Of a stretch of DNA of 64,000 bases, positions 47,756 to 57,353 are shown piece by piece. A program made the translations under genes and the position numbers. Position 1 is the first letter of the stretch. Every line of letters starts with the position of its first letter. The notes beneath the pieces are model-generated. The model did not search any database, had not been told where the DNA came from, and was given only the letters and a program-made list of their open reading frames with translations. The DNA comes from Chitinophagaceae bacterium (GTDB lineage: Bacteria; Bacteroidota; Bacteroidia; Chitinophagales; Chitinophagaceae), in the NCBI GenBank assembly GCA_016719815.1, contig JADJYK010000013.1, forward strand, positions 144,037 to 208,036, written 5' to 3'.

Positions 47756-49552
47756 ATGAAGCCGCTAATCCTTTCCACACTGTTGCTTTGCACCTTTTTT
47801 GCCGCAGCGCAAAAAGAAATTCCGGACTTTGGTGAAGTAAGCCGAGATGAGCTGTTGTTAACCGATTGTCCTTTTGAACCAGGGGCTGGAGCGATGAAAA
47901 TTTTTGATATTACGGAAACTGAACTATATTTTTTTCCTACGAATCCAAACAAAAAACAGAAAGAAGGGTAAGAATAAAAATCTTTAATAACAGTGGTTTT
48001 GAACACGGTTCTGTAAAAATTCCTTACCTGAATAAAAGGGGATGGCAAAAATAAAGGACCTTAAAGCCATTATTTACAATCTTGATAAAGACGGAAAAAT
48101 TCAAACTCAAAAACTCGAACGAAAAGATTTCTTAAAAGAAATGGCCATCGAATACGTAGGCCTTGTAAATTTTACTTTTCCCAACCTGACACCTGGCAGC
48201 GTTATCGAGTATAAATATACAACTGTTGAAAACAATATTGTTTATTTCCAGCCTTGGGATATCCAGGATGAAATTCCGGTTTTATATACTTCAAAAACAA
48301 TCATTATCCCCGAAGAAACTGCCTTATTTGAAAGAGTATTGGGCACTGATACAATCAGTAAAAAAGAAGACTATTACAGAAATGAGCCACCCGGAAAAAA
48401 TCTGGAATACAGTTGGCACACAATTTATAGACAATCCGTTCTTCAGAAACCATGTTCTGAAACCAATACCCGGGCCAGATAAGATTGTGGATTCAGCAAA
48501 AAAAATTGAAGTGCCTGAAGAGAGAATAAAATTCATTTTTAAAGAAGTCCAAAAAAAGTTCATCGGAAAACCAGATCAAACTATCAGTATAGACAGTATT
48601 GCACATGCCTGGCAAAAACAGGATGCTACAACGGCAGAAATCAATCTTTTCTTATTGAACTGTCTGCATCTTTCAGGAATCAGTTGTCTCCTATCCTGAT
48701 CAGTACAAGAGAAAACGGTAAAGTAAATACTGGCTTCCCCAGCCTTGGACAATTCAATGGTATCGATGTACTGGCTTTTGACAGTCTGAAAGTATATGTA
48801 CTTGATGCAAGTAACAAGTTTCAGTCGTACCGAAATCCTCCTTTTAATATCTTAAACAGGGAAACTCTCGCTGTCACAGAAGATACTGCGCAATGGATTA
48901 CAATTACTGATGATCGTCCATTAGTGAAACAGATTACATACATATCAGGAGAAATAGATAAAGAAGGAAAAATAGCCGGGTTTTGCACAGTTCAATCTTT
49001 TGACTTTGCCAAATCTTTCAAAATTGATACCACCAGCAATTATTTCCAGAAAAAAAATGAGGCACACCTGGATAAGATGGCAAATAATATCAAGATACTA
49101 TCGGTCACTCATCAGAAAAGAGAAGAAAATGATGATGAGCCATATCTCGAAACTATCGATTTTGATTATGAGCCTCAAAATACCGGGGATTTCTATTTCA
49201 TCAATCCACAGATTTTGAATGAACAAAGCAAAAATGTCTTTTCTGCAACAAAAAGAGAAACTGACATTGATTTAGGTTGCAACCAACTTCACAATCTTGG
49301 TATGGAAATAAAATTTTCTCCGACCTTGTTTGAAGTAGAACATTTGCCAAAAAACATTACTCTCAGAGCCCCGGACTCAAGTTTCTTCTATAAGATTTCA
49401 TATGCGGTAAACAAAGAAAGCATTCTTGTAACCCAGCAATTTGAGGTTAAAAGAGCTATGTATTATAAAGAGGAGTATCCGGGATTGCGGGAGTTCTTCA
49501 GCAAAATGTACGGTTTAATGTCCGAAGAGATAATCCTCAAAAGAAAAAATAG
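47756..49552 (+). CDS. DUF3857/transglutaminase-like secreted protein, several frameshifts
   Basis: Starts with a signal peptide (MKPLILSTLLLCTFFAAAQ). The N-terminal part matches DUF3857 (FPNLTPGSVIEYKYTTVENN). Then comes a transglutaminase-like segment (ERIKFIFKEVQKKF, TTAEINLFLLNCLHLSGISC, GFPSLGQFNGIDVLAFDSL) and a C-terminal beta domain ending MYGLMSEEIILKRKK. Frame breaks are at the G-run 47966-47968, the A-run 48034-48037, between 48360 and 48420, near 48690, and the A-run 49544-49549. Repairing the last gives TAG at 49550, just before the convergent porX stop. The middle of DUF3857 looks about 80 residues short. The catalytic Cys of true transglutaminases is not evident. Function unknown. 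Confidence 0.7.
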
Positions 49553-49555
49553 GAA

Positions 49556-51112
49556 TCACTTACTCGACATCTTAATAACCGGCACAATCATTTCCTCAAG
49601 GCTTACGCCACCATGCTGAAATGTATTGCGGTAATAGTTTGCATAATAATTATAATTGTTGGGATAGCATAAAAACCCGTCTTCTTTTGCAAAAATGAAC
49701 GACGAATTTATTGTAGGAACTGGCAGCCCCGCATCCCTCGGGTCACGGAAAGCAAGTACTTCTTTCTGTTCATAATTAAGATTGCGGCCATGCTTATAAC
49801 GCAGGTTGGTGGTGGTAAGCTTATCACCCACCACTTTATAAGGTGACTTTACACGGATGCTGCCATGGTCTGTGGCCAGTATCACCCTGATGTTTTTTTC
49901 TGCAATTTTTTTCAATGCCTGGTGCAGTGGTGAGTGTTCAAACCAGCTTGCTGTAATACTGCGATAGCTCATTTCATCACCGGCGAGTTCTTTCAGCACT
50001 TCCATCTCGGTACGGGCATGGCTAAGCATATCAACAAAATTGTACACAATCACATTCAGATCATTGGTAAGCAGGTTATGGATATTGTTTACCAAATCAA
50101 GCCCTGCCTGGTTGTTGAGAACTTTAGTATAGGATGCTCTTATATCCGTTTTTCCCAGTCGTTTTAGCTGTGCTCTGAAAAATTCTTCTTCATGCAAATT
50201 CTTTCCGCCTTCTTCTTCATCATTTTTCCATTGTAACGGAAATTGCTTCTCTATTTCTGCAGGCATCATACCCGCAAAAATGGCATTGCGGCAGTACTGT
50301 GTCGCCGTAGGCAAAATGCTGTAGAAACTGTCCTCTTCCAATATTCTGAAGCTCTCGGCAAAAATGGGTTGTATTGCCTTCCATTGGTCGAACCGAAGAT
50401 TATCAATCAGGACAAAGAATAATGGAGTACCCTTTTCCACATGCGGCAGTACTTTAAACTGCAGCAGGTTATGGCTCATCACTGGCCCGTCTGTACTTTT
50501 AGGCTTCACCCATGATGAGTAGTTTCTTGAAACAAATTTGAAAAACTCGGTATTAGCCTCATTCTTCTGGCTTTGCAAAACTTCCTGCATTTCAGGACTG
50601 TCACTTTTCTGCATTTCCAGCTCCCAATACACCAGTTTTTTATAAATATCCATCCACTCATTATAATCTGGATTGCTGTTCAATGCTGTAAACAAATGAC
50701 GGAACTGCTGCTGATAGGCTGTTGTTGTTTTTTCAGCCACCAGCCTTTTATTGTCAATTATTTTTTTCAGGCTTAGCCAGACCTGGTTCGGGTTTACAGG
50801 TTTTATCAGGTAATCGCTTATCTGCGAGCCAATGGCTTCATCCATCAGGTTTTCGGTTTCGTTCTTAGTGATGAGCACTACCGGCAGCGATTGATTTACT
50901 TCTTTAATTTTTGCCAGTGTTTCCAGCCCGGTTATGCCAGGCATACTTTCATCAATCAGCACCACATCAACAGGGTTTTCCTTTACATAATCAATGGCAT
51001 CAAACCCGTTGGTAAAGGTTTGCACCTCGTAACCCTTGTTTTCCAAAAACATTTTCTGCGACTGCAGGCTTTCTATTTCATCGTCAACCCAGATAATTTT
51101 TGCAACTGCCAT
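49556..51112 (-). CDS. porX: PorX, PglZ-domain response regulator of the type IX secretion system
   Basis: A 518-residue protein. Residues 1-120 are a CheY-like receiver (IIWVDDE, phospho-Asp in VVLIDESMPG, VLITKNE, Lys in LIKPVNP). The middle is helical. Residues about 220-515 form an alkaline-phosphatase-like PglZ domain with ID-NLRFDQWKAI, the nucleophile Thr region LPTATQYCRNAIF, VDMLSHAR and LATDHGSIRV. In Bacteroidota PorX acts with the kinase PorY and sigma factor SigP to control T9SS genes. No PorY is nearby. T9SS cargo candidates are found at 7643 and 53751 in this window. The gene is intact. Confidence 0.93.
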   Translation of the reverse strand: MAVAKIIWVDDEIESLQSQKMFLENKGYEVQTFTNGFDAIDYVKENPVDVVLIDESMPGITGLETLAKIKEVNQSLPVVLITKNETENLMDEAIGSQISDYLIKPVNPNQVWLSLKKIIDNKRLVAEKTTTAYQQQFRHLFTALNSNPDYNEWMDIYKKLVYWELEMQKSDSPEMQEVLQSQKNEANTEFFKFVSRNYSSWVKPKSTDGPVMSHNLLQFKVLPHVEKGTPLFFVLIDNLRFDQWKAIQPIFAESFRILEEDSFYSILPTATQYCRNAIFAGMMPAEIEKQFPLQWKNDEEEGGKNLHEEEFFRAQLKRLGKTDIRASYTKVLNNQAGLDLVNNIHNLLTNDLNVIVYNFVDMLSHARTEMEVLKELAGDEMSYRSITASWFEHSPLHQALKKIAEKNIRVILATDHGSIRVKSPYKVVGDKLTTTNLRYKHGRNLNYEQKEVLAFRDPRDAGLPVPTINSSFIFAKEDGFLCYPNNYNYYANYYRNTFQHGGVSLEEMIVPVIKMSSK

Positions 51113-51130
51113 ATTAATTGTTACTTATTT

Positions 51131-51138
51131 CAAATGTA
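51131..51138 (-). promoter_or_regulatory. Candidate -7 box TACATTTG for porX
   Basis: Exact TAnnTTTG on the minus strand, 18 bases before the porX start codon. It forms a back-to-back pair with an identical box on the plus strand at 51160. Confidence 0.45.
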
Positions 51139-51159
51139 GCTTATTAATTCCGGCCTTTG

Positions 51160-51167
51160 TACATTTG
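51160..51167 (+). promoter_or_regulatory. Candidate -7 box TACATTTG for the HD hydrolase gene
   Basis: Exact TAnnTTTG, 28 bases before ATG 51196. It has the same eight bases as the porX box on the opposite strand. Confidence 0.45.
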
Positions 51168-51195
51168 TTCATCTGTCTTTAACAAAACAGCAACA

Positions 51196-52413
51196 ATGCC
51201 CACAACCCGCAAAATCATCAACGACCCTGTATATGGTTTTATTACCATTGACAACCCGTTGATTCTTGATGTTATTTCTCACCCTGTTTATCAGCGGCTG
51301 CGCAATATTCATCAAATGGCTTTTGCACACTTGGTGTATCCCGGGGCAGTACATTCAAGACTACACCATTCGCTGGGGGCTTATCACCTGATGTGCAATG
51401 CTATTGCCGAACTGAAAAGCAAAGGATTTGAAATTAATGCTGATGAAGAACTGGGCGCCAAAGCAGCTATCCTGCTTCACGATGTGGGCCACGGCCCTTT
51501 TTCACATGCACTGGAAAACGAACTGATTGAAGGAGTGCATCATGAAGAAATTTCCATGCTGCTGATGCAAAAACTAAATGAAGAACTGAATGGCCGTCTG
51601 CAAACGGCCATTGCAATTTTTACAGATAACCATCCTAAAAAATTTCTGCACCAGTTGATCTCCGGCCAGTTGGATGTGGACCGTATGGACTACCTGAACC
51701 GTGACAGTTTTTTTACCGGTGTATCGGAAGGAGTAATTGGCTATGACCGTATCATCAAAATGCTGATTGTACATGAGGGTGAACTGATGGTTGAAGAAAA
51801 AGCAATTTACTCCATCGAGAAATTTCTTGTCAGCCGTCGCCTTATGTATTGGCAGGTGTACCTTCATAAAACAGTAATTGCTGCTGAGAAAATACTGGTG
51901 CACATCATCCGCAGAGCTAAAGAACTGCTAAAGAATGGTATTCAGGCAGATGCCGTTTCCACAGAAATGGACTTTTTCTTAAAAAACCAGGGAGCCGGGA
52001 CTGTGATAAAGCAGCATTTAGATCAGTTTTGCCGTCTTGATGACCATGATGTGATGGCCACTATCAAAAACTGGTGCAAGCACCCGGATAAAATATTAGC
52101 CACACTTTGCCGTTCTTTAGTGGAACGAAAATTGCTGAAAGTAAAATTGCAGTCCTCGCCAATTGACGATACTGTTGTCAGCGAAAAAATAAAAGAAACC
52201 AGTTCTTTACTCGGAATAAGTGAAATAGAAGCCGCATATTTTGTATTTACGGGCGAAGCCAGCAATACAACGTACAATCCGGCAGATGAAAAAATACATA
52301 TTCTATTTAAAGACGGAACAGTAAAAGATATTTCACAGGTGGACAATGCCCTCATTCAGTATAACCTGAAGGGGGCAGTTAAAAAATATTATTTTTGTTA
52401 CCTAAAGGTTTAA
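51196..52413 (+). CDS. HD-domain phosphohydrolase (dGTPase-like)
   Basis: Probable nucleotide phosphohydrolase of 405 residues. The N-terminal KIINDPVYGFITIDNPLILD and HPVYQRLRNIHQMAFAHLVY are typical of this HD subfamily. The metal ligands are in HSRLHHSLGAYHLM and LLHDVGHGPFSHALE, with the last Asp in GQLDVDRMDYLNRDSFFTG. ATG 51196 (MPTTRKI) is preferred to an upstream start at 51157, which lies in the promoter. The substrate is unproven. It is divergent from porX and 75 bases upstream of lpxD. Confidence 0.9.
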   Translation: MPTTRKIINDPVYGFITIDNPLILDVISHPVYQRLRNIHQMAFAHLVYPGAVHSRLHHSLGAYHLMCNAIAELKSKGFEINADEELGAKAAILLHDVGHGPFSHALENELIEGVHHEEISMLLMQKLNEELNGRLQTAIAIFTDNHPKKFLHQLISGQLDVDRMDYLNRDSFFTGVSEGVIGYDRIIKMLIVHEGELMVEEKAIYSIEKFLVSRRLMYWQVYLHKTVIAAEKILVHIIRRAKELLKNGIQADAVSTEMDFFLKNQGAGTVIKQHLDQFCRLDDHDVMATIKNWCKHPDKILATLCRSLVERKLLKVKLQSSPIDDTVVSEKIKETSSLLGISEIEAAYFVFTGEASNTTYNPADEKIHILFKDGTVKDISQVDNALIQYNLKGAVKKYYFCYLKV

Positions 52414-52488
52414 GGTAAAGGGTGTAAGGAAAAAGGTATTGACTGCTGAAGCCTTCAACCCCAAATCTTCAACCCTAAACCCTGAATC

Positions 52489-53532
52489 ATGACATTTTCC
52501 GCTGCACAAATAGCACTGGTCGTAAACGGCAAACTGGACGGCAACACCTCCGTTACTGTATCATCATTTGGAAAGATTGAAGAAGCAAAAGAAGGTCAGC
52601 TTACTTTTTTTGCCAACCCCAAATATGAAGAGTTTCTCTATACCACAAAAGCATCGGTAGTCATTATAAATGAAGCCCACGAATTAAAACAACCTGTTGC
52701 AGCCACTCTTATCCGGGTGCCGGATGCTTATTCTGCATTTGCTACATTACTGGCGAAATACCAGGAAATAATGCAGCAGCAGTTAACGGGCATTCAACAA
52801 CCCAGCTATATTGCCAAAACCGCCACGGTTGGCGAAAATGTTTTCATCGGTGCCTTCGCCTACCTTGGAGAAAGAGTAACGATAGGTGATAACAGCAAAA
52901 TCTATCCCAATGCATTTATTGGCGATAATGTTACTGTTGGGAAAAACTGTGTAGTCCATCCCGGCGTAAAAATTTATCACAGTTGTAAAATCGGCGATAA
53001 TGTAATTATACATGCCGGAACTGTTATTGGCAGCGACGGGTTTGGTTTTGCCCCGCAGGCCGATGGCAGTTTTAAAAAAGTGCCGCAAATAGGAAATGTA
53101 GTAGTGGAGAGTAATGTAGAAATTGGCGCTAATGCCACCATTGACCGAGCAACAATCGGCTCTACGCTGATAAAAAGCGGTGCCAAACTGGATAACCTGA
53201 TACAGATTGCCCACAACGTGGAGGTAGGGCATAGTACTGTTATAGCGGCCCAGGCCGGCGTAAGCGGCAGTACCAAAATTGGCGATGGCGTTATGATTGG
53301 CGGACAGGCCGGTATTGTTGGCCATATACAACTCGGCGATGGGGCCAAGGTAAATGCACAAAGCGGCGTAAGCAAATCAATAGAACCCGGCAAAGCTGTT
53401 ACTGGCTACCCGGCATACGACTATACATCCGCATTGCGCAGCCAGGCGGCGGCCCGTAAATTGCCCGATTTGGAAAAACGGGTGAAAGAACTGGAAGATT
53501 TGGTGAAGCAGTTGCTGGCTGAAAAAGTTTGA
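52489..53532 (+). CDS. lpxD: UDP-3-O-(3-hydroxyacyl)glucosamine N-acyltransferase
   Basis: Third step of lipid A synthesis in the cytoplasm. It has 347 residues. The N-terminal uridine-binding domain contains GKIEEAKEGQLTFFANPKY. The left-handed beta-helix of hexapeptide repeats runs from about residue 105 to 310. The catalytic His is in LDNLIQIAHNVEVGHS, and the region GSDGFGFAPQADGSFKKVPQ is the usual LpxD loop. A C-terminal helix (LEKRVKELEDLVKQLL) completes it. The next lipid A gene, lpxC/fabZ, lies 5 kb downstream on the same strand. Confidence 0.97.
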   Translation: MTFSAAQIALVVNGKLDGNTSVTVSSFGKIEEAKEGQLTFFANPKYEEFLYTTKASVVIINEAHELKQPVAATLIRVPDAYSAFATLLAKYQEIMQQQLTGIQQPSYIAKTATVGENVFIGAFAYLGERVTIGDNSKIYPNAFIGDNVTVGKNCVVHPGVKIYHSCKIGDNVIIHAGTVIGSDGFGFAPQADGSFKKVPQIGNVVVESNVEIGANATIDRATIGSTLIKSGAKLDNLIQIAHNVEVGHSTVIAAQAGVSGSTKIGDGVMIGGQAGIVGHIQLGDGAKVNAQSGVSKSIEPGKAVTGYPAYDYTSALRSQAAARKLPDLEKRVKELEDLVKQLLAEKV

Positions 53533-53666
53533 CCCTTTTTTTGCATTCTCATTCTATCTGATTCTTTTGTCAGACCTTATTTCTAAAAAAACAACGCAAT
53601 CAATATTCAGATTTTGCTTCACAATGGATATGACAATTTAAACCACCCCCTTCTGCATTGTTTACT

Positions 53667-53674
53667 TAATTTTG
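53667..53674 (+). promoter_or_regulatory. Candidate -7 box TAATTTTG for the M1 peptidase gene
   Basis: Exact TAnnTTTG, 77 bases before ATG 53751. The 218-base gap from lpxD and this box suggest a separate transcript. Confidence 0.35.
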
Positions 53675-53750
53675 CGCATTAAATCCTTTCTGGCAAAAAC
53701 CAGAGAATTACTGCTCCCTTGAATTCATTCCCGGGGCTAAATCAGATACC

Positions 53751-56700
53751 ATGAAATCGTTCTCTTTTTCGCTCTTGTTTGCTTGTTTATCAGTAATTAC
53801 AAATGCACAGGTTGAACCTTATTATCACGGCAGCCGTTATTCAAATCCAAACAGTCCGGCCACAATAAGTAATGAAAGTACCGGCTACAGCGGTACCGGT
53901 GCCAACATGGATGTGCTTTATCATAAAATTTACTGGCGCATCAATCCTGATTCAATTAAATACATTAAAGGCTGGGTGCAGACTAATTTCAAAACCATAC
54001 AGGACAATGTATCTTCTGTATCATTTGACTTAAGAAGTGTGCTGATGATTGACTCTGTTGTCTTCCGTAACGCACAATTGCCTGCTGCAAATATTACCCG
54101 TACAGGAAATGTGGTTTCAGTCAACCTTGGCACTACATTATCCAACAACTTTATTGATTCCTTTATTGTCTATTACCAGGGGGTGCCACCTGCTGTAAGC
54201 GGTGCTGCACAGGGTTATCAAAAAAGTACCAACTCCGGTGCCGGAAACTATATCACCACTTTATCTGAATCGTATGAGGACAGGGACTGGTGGCCCTGCA
54301 AGGCCGATATGCAGGATAAGATTGATTCAATGGACATTATTGTAAATGTTCCCTGGGGCAATCCTACAGTTGCCGATACTTTTTGGGTAGCCTGTAACGG
54401 CAAGTTGACAGACTCTACAATTACCGGCAACAACCGTTCTTTTGTTTTTAAGAACAGATACCCGACGGCCTCTTATCTTGTTTTCGTTTCAGTTGCCAAA
54501 TACAACCGTTATTATAATTCTGTAAATGTAAGCGGCACAGAAGTGCCCGTTGTTTACAACCTGTTCAGAGGAAAGACTGCCGCCACTTATACCAGCATTA
54601 TTACGGCCATGGATAAAATGAATCCGCTGCTGGTTGAGTTTAGTAATAAATTCGGCGATTATCCTTTCAAGAATGAAAAACACGGATTCTACGACGGTCT
54701 TCTGGGGGCCAGTGGCATGGAGCATCAGACTTTTTCTGGCATAGCAACCAGTTCACTAACCAGTCTCAGAACACTTGGCCATGAATTAGCCCATCAATGG
54801 TTTGGAGATAATGTGTCTTTTGCCACCTGGAACGACTTGTGGCTGGCAGAAGGTTTTGCCCGTTACGGTGAAGCATTGTCAGGAGAACTGGTTCCTTCAT
54901 TGGGCATTAATCCTTACTCAACACGAAGTGCCTTCAAATCTTCTGCACTGTCATCTTCTGTAAGTGCATGGATTCCGGATGGCAATATTGCCAACTCCGA
55001 CCTGATCTGGAACACAGGATATGGCAGTGCCGTATATGAAAGAGGAGCGATGATTGTATCCATGCTCAGGGCAATAGCCGGTGATGCGATCTTTTACCAG
55101 GCACTCACCAATTTTCAGACAGCATTAAATGGTAAATCGGCTACTGCTGACTCTCTGAAGAATCATTTTAACGCATTGCTTGGACGAGATATTTCCGTTT
55201 TCTTCAACGACTATGTGGGCGGCTCCGGCAATGGTGCTGTTGCTGTGGGTGGAAGAGGATATCCCACAAACACCATTAACTGGAACAGCCCTTCAGCCAA
55301 TAAGCTTGTTGTACAGCCAGCTTCCCAGACACAAAGTTCTGGCTCCAATGTTTCCTATTTCAGGGGGCCAGTGGCATTGCATGTAAAAGGCAGCTTGGCA
55401 TCGCAGGATACAACCATCAATTTCTTCGACTGGGGAAGTGGTAATCTTTCTTTTGCGGGAAACGGGCTAAGTGCCCCTGTTGCAGGTGGTAAATTAAGCT
55501 ACAACCTTTCATTCACGCCAACATCTGTTTTATATGACGACAGTGCCCGTACTATGTCAACAGGCAGTACGGTGTATGTGCCCACATTAAACGATGGCGG
55601 ATTTAGTTTTACCACACCATCTCCTGCTACAGCATCTTGTCCGGCTTCCGCATCTATGGATGTTATACTCAGTACTGCATCCATTAATGGGTTCAGCAAT
55701 ACCATTTCATTATCAGCTGTCAGTGGTGTGCCTTCCGGTACTTCTGTTAGCTTTATCCCTGCATCCACAGTCACTCCCGGAGGCAGTATTACTGTCAGGC
55801 TTACCGGTACCAATACTCTCTCTGCAGGCACATATAACATTACCGTACAAGGCGCTGCAACCGGAGCCACAACGCAAACTGTAATTGTAACTTACAATAT
55901 AACTTCCGGAACCGGGCCAACCATTAATTCGCAACCATCCGATCAGGTTGTTTGTTCCGGCAATAATGCCACTTTCAGTATTACATCGCCGGCAGCAACC
56001 AATTTTCAGTGGCAGGTAAGTACTGACGGCGGTACTACCTGGACTAATACAGGAACCACAACAGCCTCTATTACTCTATCCGCTGTAACAACAGCGATGA
56101 ATACAAATCAATATCGCTGCATTGCATCATCAGTTTGCGGGAACACAAGTTCAAATGCAGCAGTGCTTACTGTTAACACTCCGGCAGGCATAACAGCACA
56201 ACCAGCTGACGGTATGGTTTGCTCAGGCAGCAGTTTTACATTTTGCACAAGTGCAACTGGTACCGGCCTTACTTACCAATGGCAGTCAGCACCAACCTGT
56301 GCCGGGCCATGGGTTAATGTTGCCGGAGCTATATCTGCCTGTCTTACTGTAAACAATGCCACTGCAACCACAAGCTATCGCTGCAGTGTTACTTCATCTG
56401 CGTGTGGAAACACAGCAACCTCAAACTGTGTTCTACTTACCATTATTGCACCTGTAACTGTTACGCTGCAGCCAGCTAACACAGAACTGTGCAGCGGAAG
56501 TAACGCAACATTTACAGTAGCAGGTAACAGTACACAGTCAGTCGCTTATCAATGGCAGGTAAGTACCGACGGTGGCAACAGTTTCACGAATATAGCTGGT
56601 GCAACAGCCACAACGTATACTGCAAATAATACTATCAGCTCACAAAGCGGGTATCGCTATCGCTGCCTGCTCAGCAATACAACCTGTCCCATACCAGTTG

Positions 56701-57263
56701 CATCAAATGCCGGCATATTAACTGTAAGGCAGTTACCGTCAGTTGGTTTGGCAGCATCACCTCTTGCAAGTTTATTACCGGGACAAATCACTACACTTAC
56801 AGCAACACCCGGCGTAAGCACAGGGGGCTCTTTAAGTTTTGTATGGTTATATAATACGAGTCCGCTGGCAGCAACCGGTAACACCTATATTGTAAACGTG
56901 GAAAAAGCAGGCATCTACCTGGCAAGGATACAAGAAGCATGGCCGGGAGGATTGCTTTGTACAGCCCAGTCGCCGATAGTTACGATAGAAGCACCGGCAA
57001 GTAATAAACTATTTATTTTCCCGAGCCCGAATGACGGAAGATTTACAGTTTCGTATTATAACAATGATGGCGCAAGCACAGTAAGACTGGTTAAGGTTTT
57101 CGATTCAAAAGGATCGGTAGTGTACAGTCGCCAGTTCAACATCAGCGGGTCTTACACACTATTGAACATAGACTTACAGGGTGTAAACACTGGAATTTTT
57201 TATGTTGTGATTGGCGATGCCGGTGGAAATAAACTGTCTGAAAGGAAAGTGCATATCAGATAA
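53751..57263 (+). CDS. Large secreted M1-family metallopeptidase with Ig-like repeats and T9SS type A sorting domain
   Basis: A 1,170-residue exported aminopeptidase-like enzyme. A signal peptide (SFSFSLLFACLSVITNAQ) is followed by an M1 N-terminal beta domain (about 45-240). The catalytic domain has the exopeptidase-type motif SGMEHQTFSG, zinc motif HELAHQWFGDN (about residue 343), third ligand in WLAEGFARYGE, and a conserved Tyr in VYERGAMIVSML. After about residue 620 come a BACON/Ig-like segment and three repeats of about 85 residues, each with a V-C-S-G or L-C-S-G start and a YQWQVSTDGG-type strand. The last 75 residues (FIFPSPNDGRFTVSYYNND ... LSERKVHIR) are a T9SS type A sorting signal. 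The gene is uninterrupted over 3.5 kb. Confidence 0.92.
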   Translation: MKSFSFSLLFACLSVITNAQVEPYYHGSRYSNPNSPATISNESTGYSGTGANMDVLYHKIYWRINPDSIKYIKGWVQTNFKTIQDNVSSVSFDLRSVLMIDSVVFRNAQLPAANITRTGNVVSVNLGTTLSNNFIDSFIVYYQGVPPAVSGAAQGYQKSTNSGAGNYITTLSESYEDRDWWPCKADMQDKIDSMDIIVNVPWGNPTVADTFWVACNGKLTDSTITGNNRSFVFKNRYPTASYLVFVSVAKYNRYYNSVNVSGTEVPVVYNLFRGKTAATYTSIITAMDKMNPLLVEFSNKFGDYPFKNEKHGFYDGLLGASGMEHQTFSGIATSSLTSLRTLGHELAHQWFGDNVSFATWNDLWLAEGFARYGEALSGELVPSLGINPYSTRSAFKSSALSSSVSAWIPDGNIANSDLIWNTGYGSAVYERGAMIVSMLRAIAGDAIFYQALTNFQTALNGKSATADSLKNHFNALLGRDISVFFNDYVGGSGNGAVAVGGRGYPTNTINWNSPSANKLVVQPASQTQSSGSNVSYFRGPVALHVKGSLASQDTTINFFDWGSGNLSFAGNGLSAPVAGGKLSYNLSFTPTSVLYDDSARTMSTGSTVYVPTLNDGGFSFTTPSPATASCPASASMDVILSTASINGFSNTISLSAVSGVPSGTSVSFIPASTVTPGGSITVRLTGTNTLSAGTYNITVQGAATGATTQTVIVTYNITSGTGPTINSQPSDQVVCSGNNATFSITSPAATNFQWQVSTDGGTTWTNTGTTTASITLSAVTTAMNTNQYRCIASSVCGNTSSNAAVLTVNTPAGITAQPADGMVCSGSSFTFCTSATGTGLTYQWQSAPTCAGPWVNVAGAISACLTVNNATATTSYRCSVTSSACGNTATSNCVLLTIIAPVTVTLQPANTELCSGSNATFTVAGNSTQSVAYQWQVSTDGGNSFTNIAGATATTYTANNTISSQSGYRYRCLLSNTTCPIPVASNAGILTVRQLPSVGLAASPLASLLPGQITTLTATPGVSTGGSLSFVWLYNTSPLAATGNTYIVNVEKAGIYLARIQEAWPGGLLCTAQSPIVTIEAPASNKLFIFPSPNDGRFTVSYYNNDGASTVRLVKVFDSKGSVVYSRQFNISGSYTLLNIDLQGVNTGIFYVVIGDAGGNKLSERKVHIR

Positions 57264-57353
57264 AAAAATATTTCATTATTTCGCTGCATCGGGATCGAAT
57301 ATGCAGAAGATTATTTGCTTTATTTGATACCTGAAAAAACCAGCATATAACAA

